Positions 27,981 to 36,215 of a stretch of DNA of 64,000 nt are shown here, one piece after another (the stretch's first letter is position 1; each line of letters starts with the position of its first letter). The translations under genes were made by a program, and so were the position numbers. The notes beneath the pieces are model-generated. The model worked only from the letters and a program-made list of their open reading frames with translations, had not been told where the DNA came from and searched no databases. Source of the DNA: SIG603 sp964370635 (lineage in GTDB: Bacteria; Bacillota; Clostridia; Oscillospirales; Acutalibacteraceae); contig CAYJJU010000004.1 of assembly GCA_964370635.1 (NCBI GenBank), positions 67,303-131,302 of the forward strand. Direction: 5' to 3'.

Positions 27981-28535
27981 TTAAATTACATCTACGTCTG
28001 TAAGCCAACAAAGGAAAAGTTTATATATGCTTTCAGGGTCTTTGTAAAAATTTTCCTTTATAAGCGTTGCCTGAAGCATGTCCGGTGCGTAAAGCGTGAA
28101 TTTAAATAAATCAAAATCACCGCCTGAAATATGACAGGTTACATCATAACCGTTTTTTGTCATTTCAATTTCAACTTTGTTCTCTTTTTTTATTTTTGCC
28201 TCTGCCAAAAGATTAAATGCAGCCTCCGTAACTTTTTCTCTAACGGTAAAAGGTAAAATTTTATCAAGTTGATTTGCAATTTCTATGCCTTGCTCGTTAA
28301 TCGTGCATAACTCGTCTCCATCCATGCTTATATTGTTCATTTTTGTAAGCGAAGCTATGGCCTCTTGAATTTCAAAGTAGTTTGCAAGACCTTTTTCCAT
28401 CATTATTTTAGTTAAATCCCCTTTTGAAAGTGGCGCATTAACACTCTTAAGTATGTAGCAAACTAAAATTTTTATGTCATTTTTCACCCTTAATCCGTCC
28501 ATATCGACCCCTGCATCGAATGCGTCGTACTCCAT
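27981..28535 (-). CDS. DUF4364 family protein (winged-helix-like)
   Basis: ATG at 28535 follows GGAGGTACTT; an in-frame ATG 12 nt upstream lacks a ribosome site. The 184-residue product fits DUF4364: an N-terminal winged-helix-like part (NDIKILVCYILKSVNAPLS, then a repeat of helices) and a C-terminal alpha/beta part ending LFLCWLTDVDVI. Members occur throughout Clostridia and are presumed transcriptional regulators. No target can be named. Confidence 0.85.
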   Translation of the reverse strand: MEYDAFDAGVDMDGLRVKNDIKILVCYILKSVNAPLSKGDLTKIMMEKGLANYFEIQEAIASLTKMNNISMDGDELCTINEQGIEIANQLDKILPFTVREKVTEAAFNLLAEAKIKKENKVEIEMTKNGYDVTCHISGGDFDLFKFTLYAPDMLQATLIKENFYKDPESIYKLFLCWLTDVDVI

Positions 28536-28639
28536 AAGTACCTCCATTAGTTTATTATATTTTAATATTACACCCTAAATTAGGGCTTGTAAATAGATTT
28601 AGGCCTAAAAATTTATTTTCTTATTATTTTGCAAGTTAA

Positions 28640-28668
28640 TTTACTTTTTTATCTACATATGATAAAAT
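28640..28668 (+). promoter_or_regulatory. Putative promoter of the Ser-rich lipoprotein gene
   Basis: TTTACT (28640-28645), 17-bp spacer, TAAAAT (28663-28668), about 30 nt before the ATG. Confidence 0.55.
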
Positions 28669-28698
28669 AAATTTATTAACATGATTGGGGGTCATTTT

Positions 28699-29421
28699 AT
28701 GAAAAAAATTTTAATTTTATCCTTGATTGCGATATTCGCGCTTGTCGGTTGTAAGGATATGCAGGCGGTAAATACTTCATCAAACAGCGAAAGCAGTAGT
28801 GAGAGTTCTAGCGATTTATCAGAAGATGAAAGCAGTAGTGAGAGTTCTAGCGATTTATCAGAAAGCGAAAGCGAAGAAGAATTTTCTGACAGGCCAAACT
28901 TTATGAATTTTGTAGAGGGCTATTGGCATATGGAAGGCGGCTCAATGCAGTATGCTTTATTTGATGACATGACATATGTAAGGTCTACAGCCACAGAAAA
29001 TGTGTATGGAACATTTAGTGTTGATGATTATGATGGCGATGTAACTTTTGTAAGCGAAGATGGCCAAATTTATGGCGGTCTTTATTATGCGGTGCAGGAT
29101 TATCTTGAAATAGAGCTTTATGACACTTTGTTTTATAAAGCTTCGGGGCCTATAGAATTTACAGTTGATACTCAGTCTATTGACGACCTTCTTTTAAGGG
29201 ACTGGGTGTCGGAAGATGACGTGTACTTTGCAAGATTTGATAATTTAGGATATTTTGCCATTGAGTCAGAAAAAGATTTGCATACAGGAAGTTTTATTAT
29301 AGATGGATTAAATGTTCACCTAGATTACGACTTTTTAGACGACAGTATAGCCGTATACGATTTTGATAATCATATTTTGACTATAGATGGCTTTGGAGAG
29401 TTTTACTGGATTTATGAGTAA
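28699..29421 (+). CDS. Hypothetical lipoprotein with Ser/Glu-rich duplicated linker
   Basis: ATG 28699 follows GGGGGTCATTTT; the ATG at 28681 lacks a site. The 240-residue product has a lipobox LVGC (Cys18) and a Ser/Glu-rich linker (about 27-62) built from a perfect 39-bp duplication. After it come two similar beta-rich segments (about 72-145 and 160-240), each with a W-x-x-ED/G pattern and resembling a repeated lipocalin-like or META-like sheet domain. No family is assigned with confidence. It is probably surface exposed. Confidence 0.75.
   Translation: MKKILILSLIAIFALVGCKDMQAVNTSSNSESSSESSSDLSEDESSSESSSDLSESESEEEFSDRPNFMNFVEGYWHMEGGSMQYALFDDMTYVRSTATENVYGTFSVDDYDGDVTFVSEDGQIYGGLYYAVQDYLEIELYDTLFYKASGPIEFTVDTQSIDDLLLRDWVSEDDVYFARFDNLGYFAIESEKDLHTGSFIIDGLNVHLDYDFLDDSIAVYDFDNHILTIDGFGEFYWIYE
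28789..28863 (+). repeat. 39-bp tandem duplication in the lipoprotein linker
   Basis: A 39-nt unit starting GAAAGCAGTAGTGAGAG (28789-28827) recurs at 28828 with identity over at least 36 nt. It encodes E-S-S-S-E-S-S-S-D-L-S-E. Confidence 0.9.
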
Positions 29422-29471
29422 TTAGAAGAACTAGGTCATGAAAATCATGCTACTATCAATTTAAATCATAT

Positions 29472-29500
29472 AAAAGGCATGGCTTAAAGGCTATGCCTCA
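29472..29500 (+). terminator. Terminator stem that has lost its T tract to an insertion
   Basis: AAAGGCATGGC pairs with GGCTATGCCTTT-type sequence around TTAAA, but after ATGCCT the T run is replaced by CAGACTG. The missing TTTAATATG tail is found at 29707, after a 208-bp insertion. Confidence 0.65.
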
Positions 29501-29706
29501 GACTGTCGAAAAAACCGCAAACGCAAAAAACGAGCCGGCTTGGCTCGTTTTTTGCTTCCAGCGTCACAAACACTTTCAAATTTCTCTCATATACCCTCGT
29601 ATTATTCGGTCATTTGCAAGTATTTGTTCCTTGTCTTGCGGATTTTTGGACAGTCCGACAGCGTGTCAAAAAAGTAGGGCTTTTTTGACACGCTGAGGCT
29701 ATGCCT
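29488..29706. mobile_element. MITE-like insertion with 11-bp target duplication
   Basis: AGGCTATGCCT occurs at 29488-29498 and 29696-29706, bounding about 197 bp of non-coding DNA. Inside, GACTGTCGAAAAAACCGCAA (29501-29520) matches the inverse of 29636-29655 at about 18 of 20 positions. The right end is a perfect 16-bp hairpin (CAGCGTGTCAAAAAAG and its complement, 29660-29695). A further hairpin with T6, AACGAGCC/GGCTCGTT, lies near 29526-29553. No transposase is present. Confidence 0.6.
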
Positions 29707-29737
29707 TTTAATATGTTAAATTTTTTTCATAAATTTA

Positions 29738-29766
29738 TTGAAAATACTTTCTTAATATGCTATTAT
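29738..29766 (+). promoter_or_regulatory. Promoter of the oxaloacetate decarboxylase operon
   Basis: TTGAAA (29738-29743), 17-bp spacer, TATTAT (29761-29766), about 95 nt upstream of oadG. Confidence 0.7.
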
Positions 29767-29775
29767 ATATATGAC

Positions 29776-29822
29776 ACTGATAAAATGCCGTAAAATGGCA
29801 TTTTTTAAAAATATTATCAGTT
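29776..29822 (+). terminator. Leader hairpin with T run, possible attenuator
   Basis: In the 5' leader, AAAATGCC (29782-29789) pairs with GGCATTTT (29797-29804) followed by more T. An outer stem ACTGATA/TATCAGT closes the structure. It could terminate transcription ahead of oadG. Confidence 0.45.
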
Positions 29823-29861
29823 CTATTTGTTCATGACAGAATATTGAAAGGAGGTAACTCA

Positions 29862-30275
29862 ATGGGAGCTGTGCCTATTTGGCTGGTCGTTGTAATGGGA
29901 ATTTCGACAGTTTTTGTTTGTCTTGTAGCGCTTATATTTATCATTAAAATATATACGTCTATAATTAAAGCTTTTGTCAAAACTCCAGAGCAAAAACCAA
30001 CCGTCGCTACTCCACAACCTGCAGTAGCTACCGCATCGCCTACTAATGTAGCGCCTGTTGCCAACAAAAATCAACTGCTTGCAGTGATTGGTGCGGCGAT
30101 AGCGGAAGACCTTAAAACGGATGTTTCACGCTTGAAAATTCATTCAATTTCGCAAATATCAGGTGGCGCACCGACAAGTAAACAAGCTTTGGTTGCGGCA
30201 ATTGGCAGTGCGATTGCAACAGATATGGGAACGGATGTTTCACATGTAAAAATTCACTCTATAAGAAAAATTTAA
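29862..30275 (+). CDS. oadG: Oxaloacetate decarboxylase gamma-type subunit (OadG)
   Basis: ATG 29862 follows AAAGGAGGTAACTCA. The 137-residue protein has one N-terminal membrane helix (about residues 4-30), a Pro/Ala/Thr linker and a soluble tail, as in OadG subunits that hold the pump together. The tail has two tandem copies of an AIG-x-AIA-x-D-x-x-TDVS-x-x-KIHSI segment (about 74-104 and 111-137), whereas one is usual. It leads a four-gene sodium-pump operon. Confidence 0.85.
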   Translation: MGAVPIWLVVVMGISTVFVCLVALIFIIKIYTSIIKAFVKTPEQKPTVATPQPAVATASPTNVAPVANKNQLLAVIGAAIAEDLKTDVSRLKIHSISQISGGAPTSKQALVAAIGSAIATDMGTDVSHVKIHSIRKI

Positions 30276-30303
30276 AGTTATAAGTTGAAAGGAATCTAAT
30301 TTT

Positions 30304-30657
30304 ATGAGAAAATATAATGTTAATGTTAATGGAACAACTTACGAAGTAACAGTTGAAGAAGTAGTAGGCGGCAGCGCACCAGTAGCAGCAGCTCCTGCAC
30401 CTGTAGCGGCAGCACCTGCACCAGTAGCAGCACCAGCAGCCGGCGGCGCATCTGTAAACAGCCCAATGCCTGGCAACATCATTGCAGTTAATGTAAGTGT
30501 TGGCGACACAGTGGCTGAAGGCCAAGTTATCATGGTTTTAGAAGCTATGAAAATGGAAAATGAAATTGTAGCACCAAAAGCAGGTAAAGTTTCTTCTGTT
30601 GCAGTAAACAAAGGCGCAACTGTCGAAAGCGGAACACTTCTTTGCGTTATAGCTTAA
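30304..30657 (+). CDS. Biotin carboxyl carrier protein of the sodium-pump decarboxylase
   Basis: The 117-residue protein has an N-terminal strand region, an Ala/Pro linker (about 25-48) and a biotinyl domain with the biotinylation site EAMKMEN (Lys near residue 82). It would carry carboxybiotin from the alpha subunit to the membrane beta subunit. GcdC/MmdC-like stand-alone carriers look the same. It is 28 nt downstream of oadG. Confidence 0.93.
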   Translation: MRKYNVNVNGTTYEVTVEEVVGGSAPVAAAPAPVAAAPAPVAAPAAGGASVNSPMPGNIIAVNVSVGDTVAEGQVIMVLEAMKMENEIVAPKAGKVSSVAVNKGATVESGTLLCVIA

Positions 30658-30702
30658 TTTGATTTTAAGATATAATATAAATAAATAAGGAGTGCAAAAC
30701 GA

Positions 30703-31872
30703 ATGGAAGCTATTACAAATTTCTTAGAGCAAACCGGTTTTGCTCAAATATCAGATAATCCCTTAAACCTTGTTATGATAGCTCTGTCATGTTTCTTACT
30801 CTATCTTGCAATTGTCAAAAAATTCGAGCCACTACTGCTACTTCCCATAGCTTTCGGTATGCTTTTAACAAACTTACCGGGCGCAGGACTTTTCCACCCC
30901 GAGCTTTTTGCAGAGGGTCATGTTCACTGGGAGCTTTTCGCAGCGGGTGACGGCGTAGGACTTATTGACTATCTATATCTTGGAGTTAAACTTGGAATTT
31001 ACCCATCACTTATATTCATAGGTGTTGGTGCTATGACAGACTTTGGACCACTAATCGCAAATCCAAAAAGCTTGCTTTTAGGTGCAGCGGCTCAAGTGGG
31101 AATTTTCGCAACCTTTATAGGTGCGACACTAATGGGCTTTACTCAAGCAGAGGCAGGCTCTATTGGTATTATCGGTGGTGCAGACGGACCTACGGCTATT
31201 TATCTTACAAGCCAACTTGCTCCGCATCTTTTAGGTGCAATAGCAGTTGCGGCGTACTCATACATGGCACTAGTTCCTGTTATTCAGCCTCCAATAATGA
31301 AAGCGTTGACCTCAAAACAAGAGCGTCAAATCGAAATGAAGCAACTTAGAACAGTTACAAGAACAGAGAAAGTTTTATTCCCTATCATTGTAACAATATT
31401 CGTATCGCTTATCTTACCATCGGCGGCTCCGCTAATCGGTGCTTTAATGCTTGGTAACCTAATGCGTGAGAGCGGTGTTGTTGAAAGACTTAGCAAGACA
31501 GTTCAAAACGAGCTTATGAATATAGTAACAATATTCCTTGGAATTTCAGTTGGTGCAACTGCAACTGCTGAAGCATTCTTAAAACTTGAAACAATTCAAA
31601 TCATGGTAATGGGTGTTGTTGCTTTTGCTATAGGTACAGCAGGTGGCGTTTTACTTGCAAAACTTATGAACCTATTTGTAAAAGACAAAATCAATCCTCT
31701 TATTGGCTCTGCAGGCGTTTCTGCCGTTCCAATGGCTGCAAGGGTTTCACAAATGGTGGGACAAAAAGAGAAGCCTACAAACTTCCTACTAATGCATGCT
31801 ATGGGACCAAACGTTGCCGGTGTTATCGGTTCAGCGGTTGCAGCAGGCGTGTTCTTAGCACTGTTTTCATAA
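30703..31872 (+). CDS. oadB: Sodium-ion-translocating decarboxylase beta subunit
   Basis: The 389-residue polytopic protein is the Na+ channel and carboxybiotin decarboxylase of OadB/GcdB/MmdB pumps. Typical stretches are GVGAMTDFGPLIANP, GIIGGADGPTAI (near 31161-31200, with the key Asp) and NPLIGSAGVSAVPMAARV. The neighbour oadA indicates oxaloacetate as substrate. The system couples decarboxylation to Na+ export. Confidence 0.95.
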   Translation: MEAITNFLEQTGFAQISDNPLNLVMIALSCFLLYLAIVKKFEPLLLLPIAFGMLLTNLPGAGLFHPELFAEGHVHWELFAAGDGVGLIDYLYLGVKLGIYPSLIFIGVGAMTDFGPLIANPKSLLLGAAAQVGIFATFIGATLMGFTQAEAGSIGIIGGADGPTAIYLTSQLAPHLLGAIAVAAYSYMALVPVIQPPIMKALTSKQERQIEMKQLRTVTRTEKVLFPIIVTIFVSLILPSAAPLIGALMLGNLMRESGVVERLSKTVQNELMNIVTIFLGISVGATATAEAFLKLETIQIMVMGVVAFAIGTAGGVLLAKLMNLFVKDKINPLIGSAGVSAVPMAARVSQMVGQKEKPTNFLLMHAMGPNVAGVIGSAVAAGVFLALFS

Positions 31873-31920
31873 ATAATAATAAATACTCTTCGGTATTAAT
31901 CCGATGAAAGGAACGAGATT

Positions 31921-33408
31921 ATGGCAAAAAATCCATTAAAAATTACTGATACTATCCTACGTGATGCTCACCAATCTCAAGCTGCTACTCGTATGAGAAT
32001 TGAAGACATGCTTCCTGCGTGTGAAATTCTTGACGATGCAGGTTATTGGTCTTTAGAGTGCTGGGGTGGAGCTACATTTGATGCTTGTATGAGATTTTTG
32101 AATGAAGATCCATGGGAAAGACTTAGGGCGCTTAAAAAAGCTATGCCAAAAACTCCTCTTCAAATGCTTTTAAGAGGACAAAATATCCTAGGTTACAAGC
32201 ACTATGCAGACGATATGGTTGAGCAATTTTGCAAAAAATCAATCGAAAACGGCATAAATGTTGTCCGTATTTTCGATGCGCTTAACGACACAAGAAACAT
32301 GGAAGCTGCTATGAAATTCACTAAATTTTACGGTGGTACTTGTGAAACTGCTATCAGTTACACAACAAGCCCTGTTCACAGTGAGCAATATTTCGTAGAA
32401 CTTGCTATGAAACTTGAAGAAATGGGTGCAGACGTTATCTGTATCAAAGACATGGCAAACTTATTGCTTCCTTATGATGCATTTAGCCTTGTTAAAAAAC
32501 TAAAAGAGAGAGTTGGAATTCCTATCCATCTTCACACTCACAACACATCAGGTACAGGCGACATGACAAACCTTATGGCCGCTCAAGCCGGTGTTGATAT
32601 CGTTGACTGTGCGCTTTCTCCAATGGCTAACGGTACAGCTCAACCTGCAACAGAATCTATGGTTGCAACACTAAAAGGTACAAGCAGAGACACAGGAATT
32701 GACCTTGCTAAGCTTTCTGATGCGGCGGCTCACTTTAGAAAAGTTGCTCAAAAGCTAAAAGACGAAGGCCACCTAGATCCAAAAGTATTAAGTGTTGACA
32801 CAAATACACTTTTATACCAAGTACCAGGCGGTATGCTTTCAAACCTTATCTCTCAGCTAAAACAAGCAAATGCTGAAGATAAATATTATGATGTTCTTGC
32901 TGAAATTCCAAGAGTTAGAAAAGACTTTGGTTACCCACCACTTGTTACTCCAACTAGCCAAATTGTTGGTTCACAAGCCGTGTTTAACATTATTTCAGGC
33001 GGACGTTACAAAATGGTTACTAAAGAGTCAAAAGGTCTTTTAAGAGGCGAGTACGGACAACTTCCAGCACCAGTTAATGAAGACGTTCGTAAACAATGCA
33101 TAGGCGACGATGAAGTTATCACCGGCCGTCCTGCAGACCTTCTAACTCCAGAGCTTGAAAACTACAAAAAAGAGCTTGGCGATAAAGCAAAATGCGAAGA
33201 AGATGTTCTAAGCTATGCGCTATTCCCACAAGTTGCTCTAAAATTCTTTGAAACAAGAGATAACCCACAAGCGGCGGCTCCAGCACCTGCTCCAAAAGCA
33301 GCGGCTCCGGCTCCAGCACCACAAGCGGCTCCTGCACCTGCAGCAGCGCCTGTACAAGACGGTGGCGTAAGAACTCTTTATATCGAAGATTTAACTGGCT
33401 CACTATAA
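31921..33408 (+). CDS. oadA: Oxaloacetate decarboxylase alpha subunit (carboxyltransferase)
   Basis: The 495-residue cytoplasmic enzyme has an HMGL-like barrel (RDAHQSQAATRMR, WGGATFD, the carboxylatable Lys in VICIKDMAN, metal-binding HLHTHNTSG) and the PYC_OADA domain (QVPGGMLSNL onward). The tail has an Ala/Pro-rich linker like that before biotin domains but stops at LYIEDLTGSL with no biotinyl domain; the carrier is encoded separately. It transfers CO2 from oxaloacetate to biotin. A strong terminator follows. Confidence 0.93.
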   Translation: MAKNPLKITDTILRDAHQSQAATRMRIEDMLPACEILDDAGYWSLECWGGATFDACMRFLNEDPWERLRALKKAMPKTPLQMLLRGQNILGYKHYADDMVEQFCKKSIENGINVVRIFDALNDTRNMEAAMKFTKFYGGTCETAISYTTSPVHSEQYFVELAMKLEEMGADVICIKDMANLLLPYDAFSLVKKLKERVGIPIHLHTHNTSGTGDMTNLMAAQAGVDIVDCALSPMANGTAQPATESMVATLKGTSRDTGIDLAKLSDAAAHFRKVAQKLKDEGHLDPKVLSVDTNTLLYQVPGGMLSNLISQLKQANAEDKYYDVLAEIPRVRKDFGYPPLVTPTSQIVGSQAVFNIISGGRYKMVTKESKGLLRGEYGQLPAPVNEDVRKQCIGDDEVITGRPADLLTPELENYKKELGDKAKCEEDVLSYALFPQVALKFFETRDNPQAAAPAPAPKAAAPAPAPQAAPAPAAAPVQDGGVRTLYIEDLTGSL

Positions 33409-33414
33409 TAAAGA

Positions 33415-33441
33415 AATCCACCCTTCGGGGTGGATTTTTTT
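33415..33441 (+). terminator. Rho-independent terminator of the oad operon
   Basis: AATCCACCC-TTCG-GGGTGGATT followed by T7, just after oadA. Confidence 0.95.
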
Positions 33442-33451
33442 ATTAGTTGAG

Positions 33452-33487
33452 AGTTGTGGTGAAATGCTTCGCATTTTTTGATTATAT
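33452..33487 (+). repeat. Dispersed hairpin repeat A, copy 2
   Basis: Same AGTTGTGGTGAAATGC-TTCGCATTTTTT-GATTATA sequence as at 14963 and 38631. Confidence 0.8.
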
Positions 33488-33510
33488 ATTTGACAAAACC
33501 ACAATTTCCG

Positions 33511-33596
33511 TTGTAGGGCAAGGGCTCTGCTCTTGCCTTTTTTGTTTAATAAATTTCGTGGTGACCATGCGGAACGGTCAAGACCGTTCCCTACAA
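33511..33596. repeat. Dispersed repeat B, apparently full-length 86-bp copy with inverted ends
   Basis: TTGTAGGG (33511-33518) and CCCTACAA (33589-33596) are exact inverted termini. Next to each lies a strong hairpin: GGCAAGGGC/GCTCTTGCC (33517-33537) and GGAACGGTC/GACCGTTCC (33571-33590). Partial relatives occur at 37287, 38708 and 42514. No coding capacity. Confidence 0.65.
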
Positions 33597-34199
33597 TCAA
33601 CTATAATAGTTTCTAAGTCTAAAATTTATCCCAAGCTCTTTTGCTAGTTTTTTGCTTTCATTTATATCGTCTTCGGGTATAGTGTCTACCACTGTAAATA
33701 CCGTGTTTTTTACGTATTTACTAACATTTTGCGAGAATTTCAACATCTCTTCAAAAGATTTTTCGCCAAAGCATGGATTTGTTACGTTTAAATATTTTTC
33801 TTTATTTGGCGAGTTTAAACTAATGGACACGGTATCAAACATATTTTCAAATAAATGCTCAGTGCTCATCTTGTTAATTAAATTAGAAAGCCCGTTTGTG
33901 TTAAGCTTTATATGTATGTCGCTAATATTTCTAACAAACTTGCAAATTTCTATCATGTCAAAAAGACGCTCGGTGGGTTCGCCAAATCCACAAAAAACAA
34001 GCTCATCATAATCGCTTAAATTCACTTTTTTAAATTCATCAAAAATTTCTTCCATGCTCGGCTCGTGTGAAAGCCATAGGCTATCTACTTTTCCCACCGA
34101 CTCGCTTGTGTTTCTAATGCAAAAAGTACATGCACATGGACATTTGTTTGTAATATTGACATATAATCCATTTTTTACTTCGTATAAAATATTATGCAT
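33597..34199 (-). CDS. Radical SAM protein, TatD-associated type
   Basis: The 200-residue product opens with NGLYVNITNKCPCACTFC-type sequence, giving the C-x3-C-x2-C cluster motif for [4Fe-4S] and SAM. The FCGFGEPTERL motif and the LNTNGL strand follow. Short length and the closing FRLRNYYS resemble the family of radical SAM proteins usually next to a TatD nuclease, though no tatD is in this window. The reaction is unknown. It is divergent from pilB. Confidence 0.85.
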   Translation of the reverse strand: MHNILYEVKNGLYVNITNKCPCACTFCIRNTSESVGKVDSLWLSHEPSMEEIFDEFKKVNLSDYDELVFCGFGEPTERLFDMIEICKFVRNISDIHIKLNTNGLSNLINKMSTEHLFENMFDTVSISLNSPNKEKYLNVTNPCFGEKSFEEMLKFSQNVSKYVKNTVFTVVDTIPEDDINESKKLAKELGINFRLRNYYS

Positions 34200-34251
34200 T
34201 TCTTATCCTTTCAAATATTAAATTGCTAAAAATGTGGTTATTAAGCCCTGA

Positions 34252-34308
34252 TATAGTAAATACTATAAATTATAAGTTTATTATATCAAAGTAGAAGAAT
34301 TTTATCAA
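34252..34308 (-). promoter_or_regulatory. Promoter and candidate operator of the radical SAM gene
   Basis: On the minus strand TTGATA (34308-34303), 17-bp spacer, TATAAT (34285-34280). Just downstream of the expected start point is a perfect palindrome TATAGTA-AA-TACTATA (34252-34267), well placed for a repressor. Confidence 0.6.
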
Positions 34309-34385
34309 GATGCAGTTCAATAATTTACTACAATAAAAACAATATTATGTAAACTAATCTAGAGTGTAAATTAATATTTAAATAC

Positions 34386-34414
34386 TTGATTTTTGCTTTT
34401 TGAAATGATATAAT
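34386..34414 (+). promoter_or_regulatory. Promoter of the type IV pilus operon
   Basis: TTGATT (34386-34391), 17-bp spacer, TATAAT (34409-34414). It lies about 65 nt upstream of pilB. Confidence 0.8.
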
Positions 34415-34480
34415 GTATTAAATACGCAAATAATATAAAAAAATATGTTTACCAATACAATTTATAAAGGGGAATGGAAA

Positions 34481-36187
34481 ATGGAAAATGCCGCTCCAAA
34501 GCATTTTAGGCTGGGCGATTTACTTATTGAGCAAGGACTTATCACTGAAAATCAGCTTAAGCAAGCCCTTGAAATGCAGAAAAAAAATAAAAAACATTTA
34601 GGCGACTGTCTTATTTCTATGGGGTTTGTGAGCGATGATAACATTGCATCGGCCCTTGAGGTTCAGCTTGGAATACCCAGAATTGAGCTTCGTGGAGTGA
34701 GGATTGACCCCGACTTAATAAATATGTTTAGCGGCACTATGCTTAGAAAGTACGACGTTTTACCCGTTGCCTATACCGATGAAAGTCGCACGGCAATTGT
34801 ACTTGCAATGGCAAACCCCTTAGACGTGACTGCACAGGACGACGTGTCTATAATAAGCAACTGCATGATAGAGAGAAAAATTGCGACCTTAGGCGAAATT
34901 AACGCAGTTTTAGATAAATATTTTGGCACGGGTGAAGCCATGTCGGCGGCTCAGCAATACTCAAAAGAGCGTGAAAGCCAAATGCAGCAAATTGAGGCGG
35001 CAGAGGCGGCGCAACAAGGCGAGCTTGAAAATGCACCGATAGTTCAGCTTGTTCGCTCAATAATTGAGCAGGCCGCGCGTCAAAGGGCGAGTGATATACA
35101 CATAGAAGCACTTGAAAAACAGGTGCGTATAAGATATAGAATAGACGGTGCACTTTCTGAAAAAATGCTTTACGACATAAGGCTTTTACCGGCAATTGCC
35201 ACACGTGTAAAAATTATGGCAGGCCTTGATATCTCAGAGAAAAGAAAGCCACAGGACGGGCGCATCAGCTTGATGGTCGACAAGACAGACTATGATATTC
35301 GTGTATCTTTGCTTCCGTCGACTTTTGGTGAAAAAATTGTTATGCGTCTTGCGACAAGCTCTACTTTCTCCATGACTAAAACAGACCTTGGAATGTATGA
35401 TTTTGAGCTTGAGACCTTTGAGACAATACTTTCAAATCCAAGCGGAATTATACTGGTAACAGGCCCTACAGGTAGTGGTAAGTCCACTACTTTATACACT
35501 GCGGTCTCAGAGCTTAACGATGAAACGGTTAATATAATCACGGTTGAAGACCCTGTAGAGGCAAATATTTCTGGCGTAAATCAAGTTCAGGTAAACCCAA
35601 GGGCAGAGCTTACATTTGCGACGGCACTGCGCTCTATTTTAAGGCAGGACCCCGACATTATTATGATAGGTGAGATAAGGGACTATGAAACGGCATCGAT
35701 TGCGGTGCAGGCATCAATCACAGGTCACCTTGTTGTAAGCACCTTGCATACAAATTCGGCGGCGGCTACGATAACAAGACTTTTAGACATGAATATAGAA
35801 TCCTTCCTGCTTGCGGATTCCATAGTGGGTGTCATAGCGCAAAGACTGGTAAGAAGGCTTTGTTCTTACTGCAAAACACCAAGGCAGGCAACGGAGTATG
35901 AAAAGCAAATTTTACATGTTTCCCAAAATGAAGAGATTCAAGTTTTTGACCCTGTGGGTTGTCCAAAATGTAATGAAAGCGGTTTTTACGGGCGTATAGG
36001 TGTTTATGAAATCATGGCAATGACGCCACAGCTTCGTAAAATTATTACAGACAAAGGTAGCACAGAGCAAATTGCAAGTCTTGCAATTAAAAACGGAATG
36101 AACACGCTTAAAATGAGTGCTGCAAGGCATGTTAAAAACGGAATAACTACCATAGCGGAGATGAAAAAAGTTTCTATTGAAGAATAA
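34481..36187 (+). CDS. pilB: Type IV pilus assembly ATPase PilB
   Basis: ATG 34481 is chosen because AAAGGGG lies 8-10 nt upstream; an ATG at 34445 lacks a site. The 568-residue protein has an MshEN/T2SSE N domain (about 5-150), then the secretion ATPase core: Walker A GPTGSGKST (about residue 328), Walker B IIMIGEIRD (about 393) and the tetracysteine zinc site CSYC...CPKC near the C terminus, which is typical of PilB/GspE extension motors. It powers pilin polymerisation from the cytoplasmic face. Confidence 0.96.
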   Translation: MENAAPKHFRLGDLLIEQGLITENQLKQALEMQKKNKKHLGDCLISMGFVSDDNIASALEVQLGIPRIELRGVRIDPDLINMFSGTMLRKYDVLPVAYTDESRTAIVLAMANPLDVTAQDDVSIISNCMIERKIATLGEINAVLDKYFGTGEAMSAAQQYSKERESQMQQIEAAEAAQQGELENAPIVQLVRSIIEQAARQRASDIHIEALEKQVRIRYRIDGALSEKMLYDIRLLPAIATRVKIMAGLDISEKRKPQDGRISLMVDKTDYDIRVSLLPSTFGEKIVMRLATSSTFSMTKTDLGMYDFELETFETILSNPSGIILVTGPTGSGKSTTLYTAVSELNDETVNIITVEDPVEANISGVNQVQVNPRAELTFATALRSILRQDPDIIMIGEIRDYETASIAVQASITGHLVVSTLHTNSAAATITRLLDMNIESFLLADSIVGVIAQRLVRRLCSYCKTPRQATEYEKQILHVSQNEEIQVFDPVGCPKCNESGFYGRIGVYEIMAMTPQLRKIITDKGSTEQIASLAIKNGMNTLKMSAARHVKNGITTIAEMKKVSIEE

Positions 36188-36215
36188 TTTATTAAAGTGA
36201 AGAGGGTTGATATTT

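Noticed and set aside
29493..29696. 67-residue frame inside the MITE-like insertion
   Set aside because: It crosses hairpins, lacks a ribosome site and shows no transposase motif.
31921..33408. Pyruvate carboxylase subunit B instead of oxaloacetate decarboxylase alpha
   Set aside because: The neighbouring beta membrane subunit and gamma subunit show a sodium-pump decarboxylase, and no biotin carboxylase gene is present.
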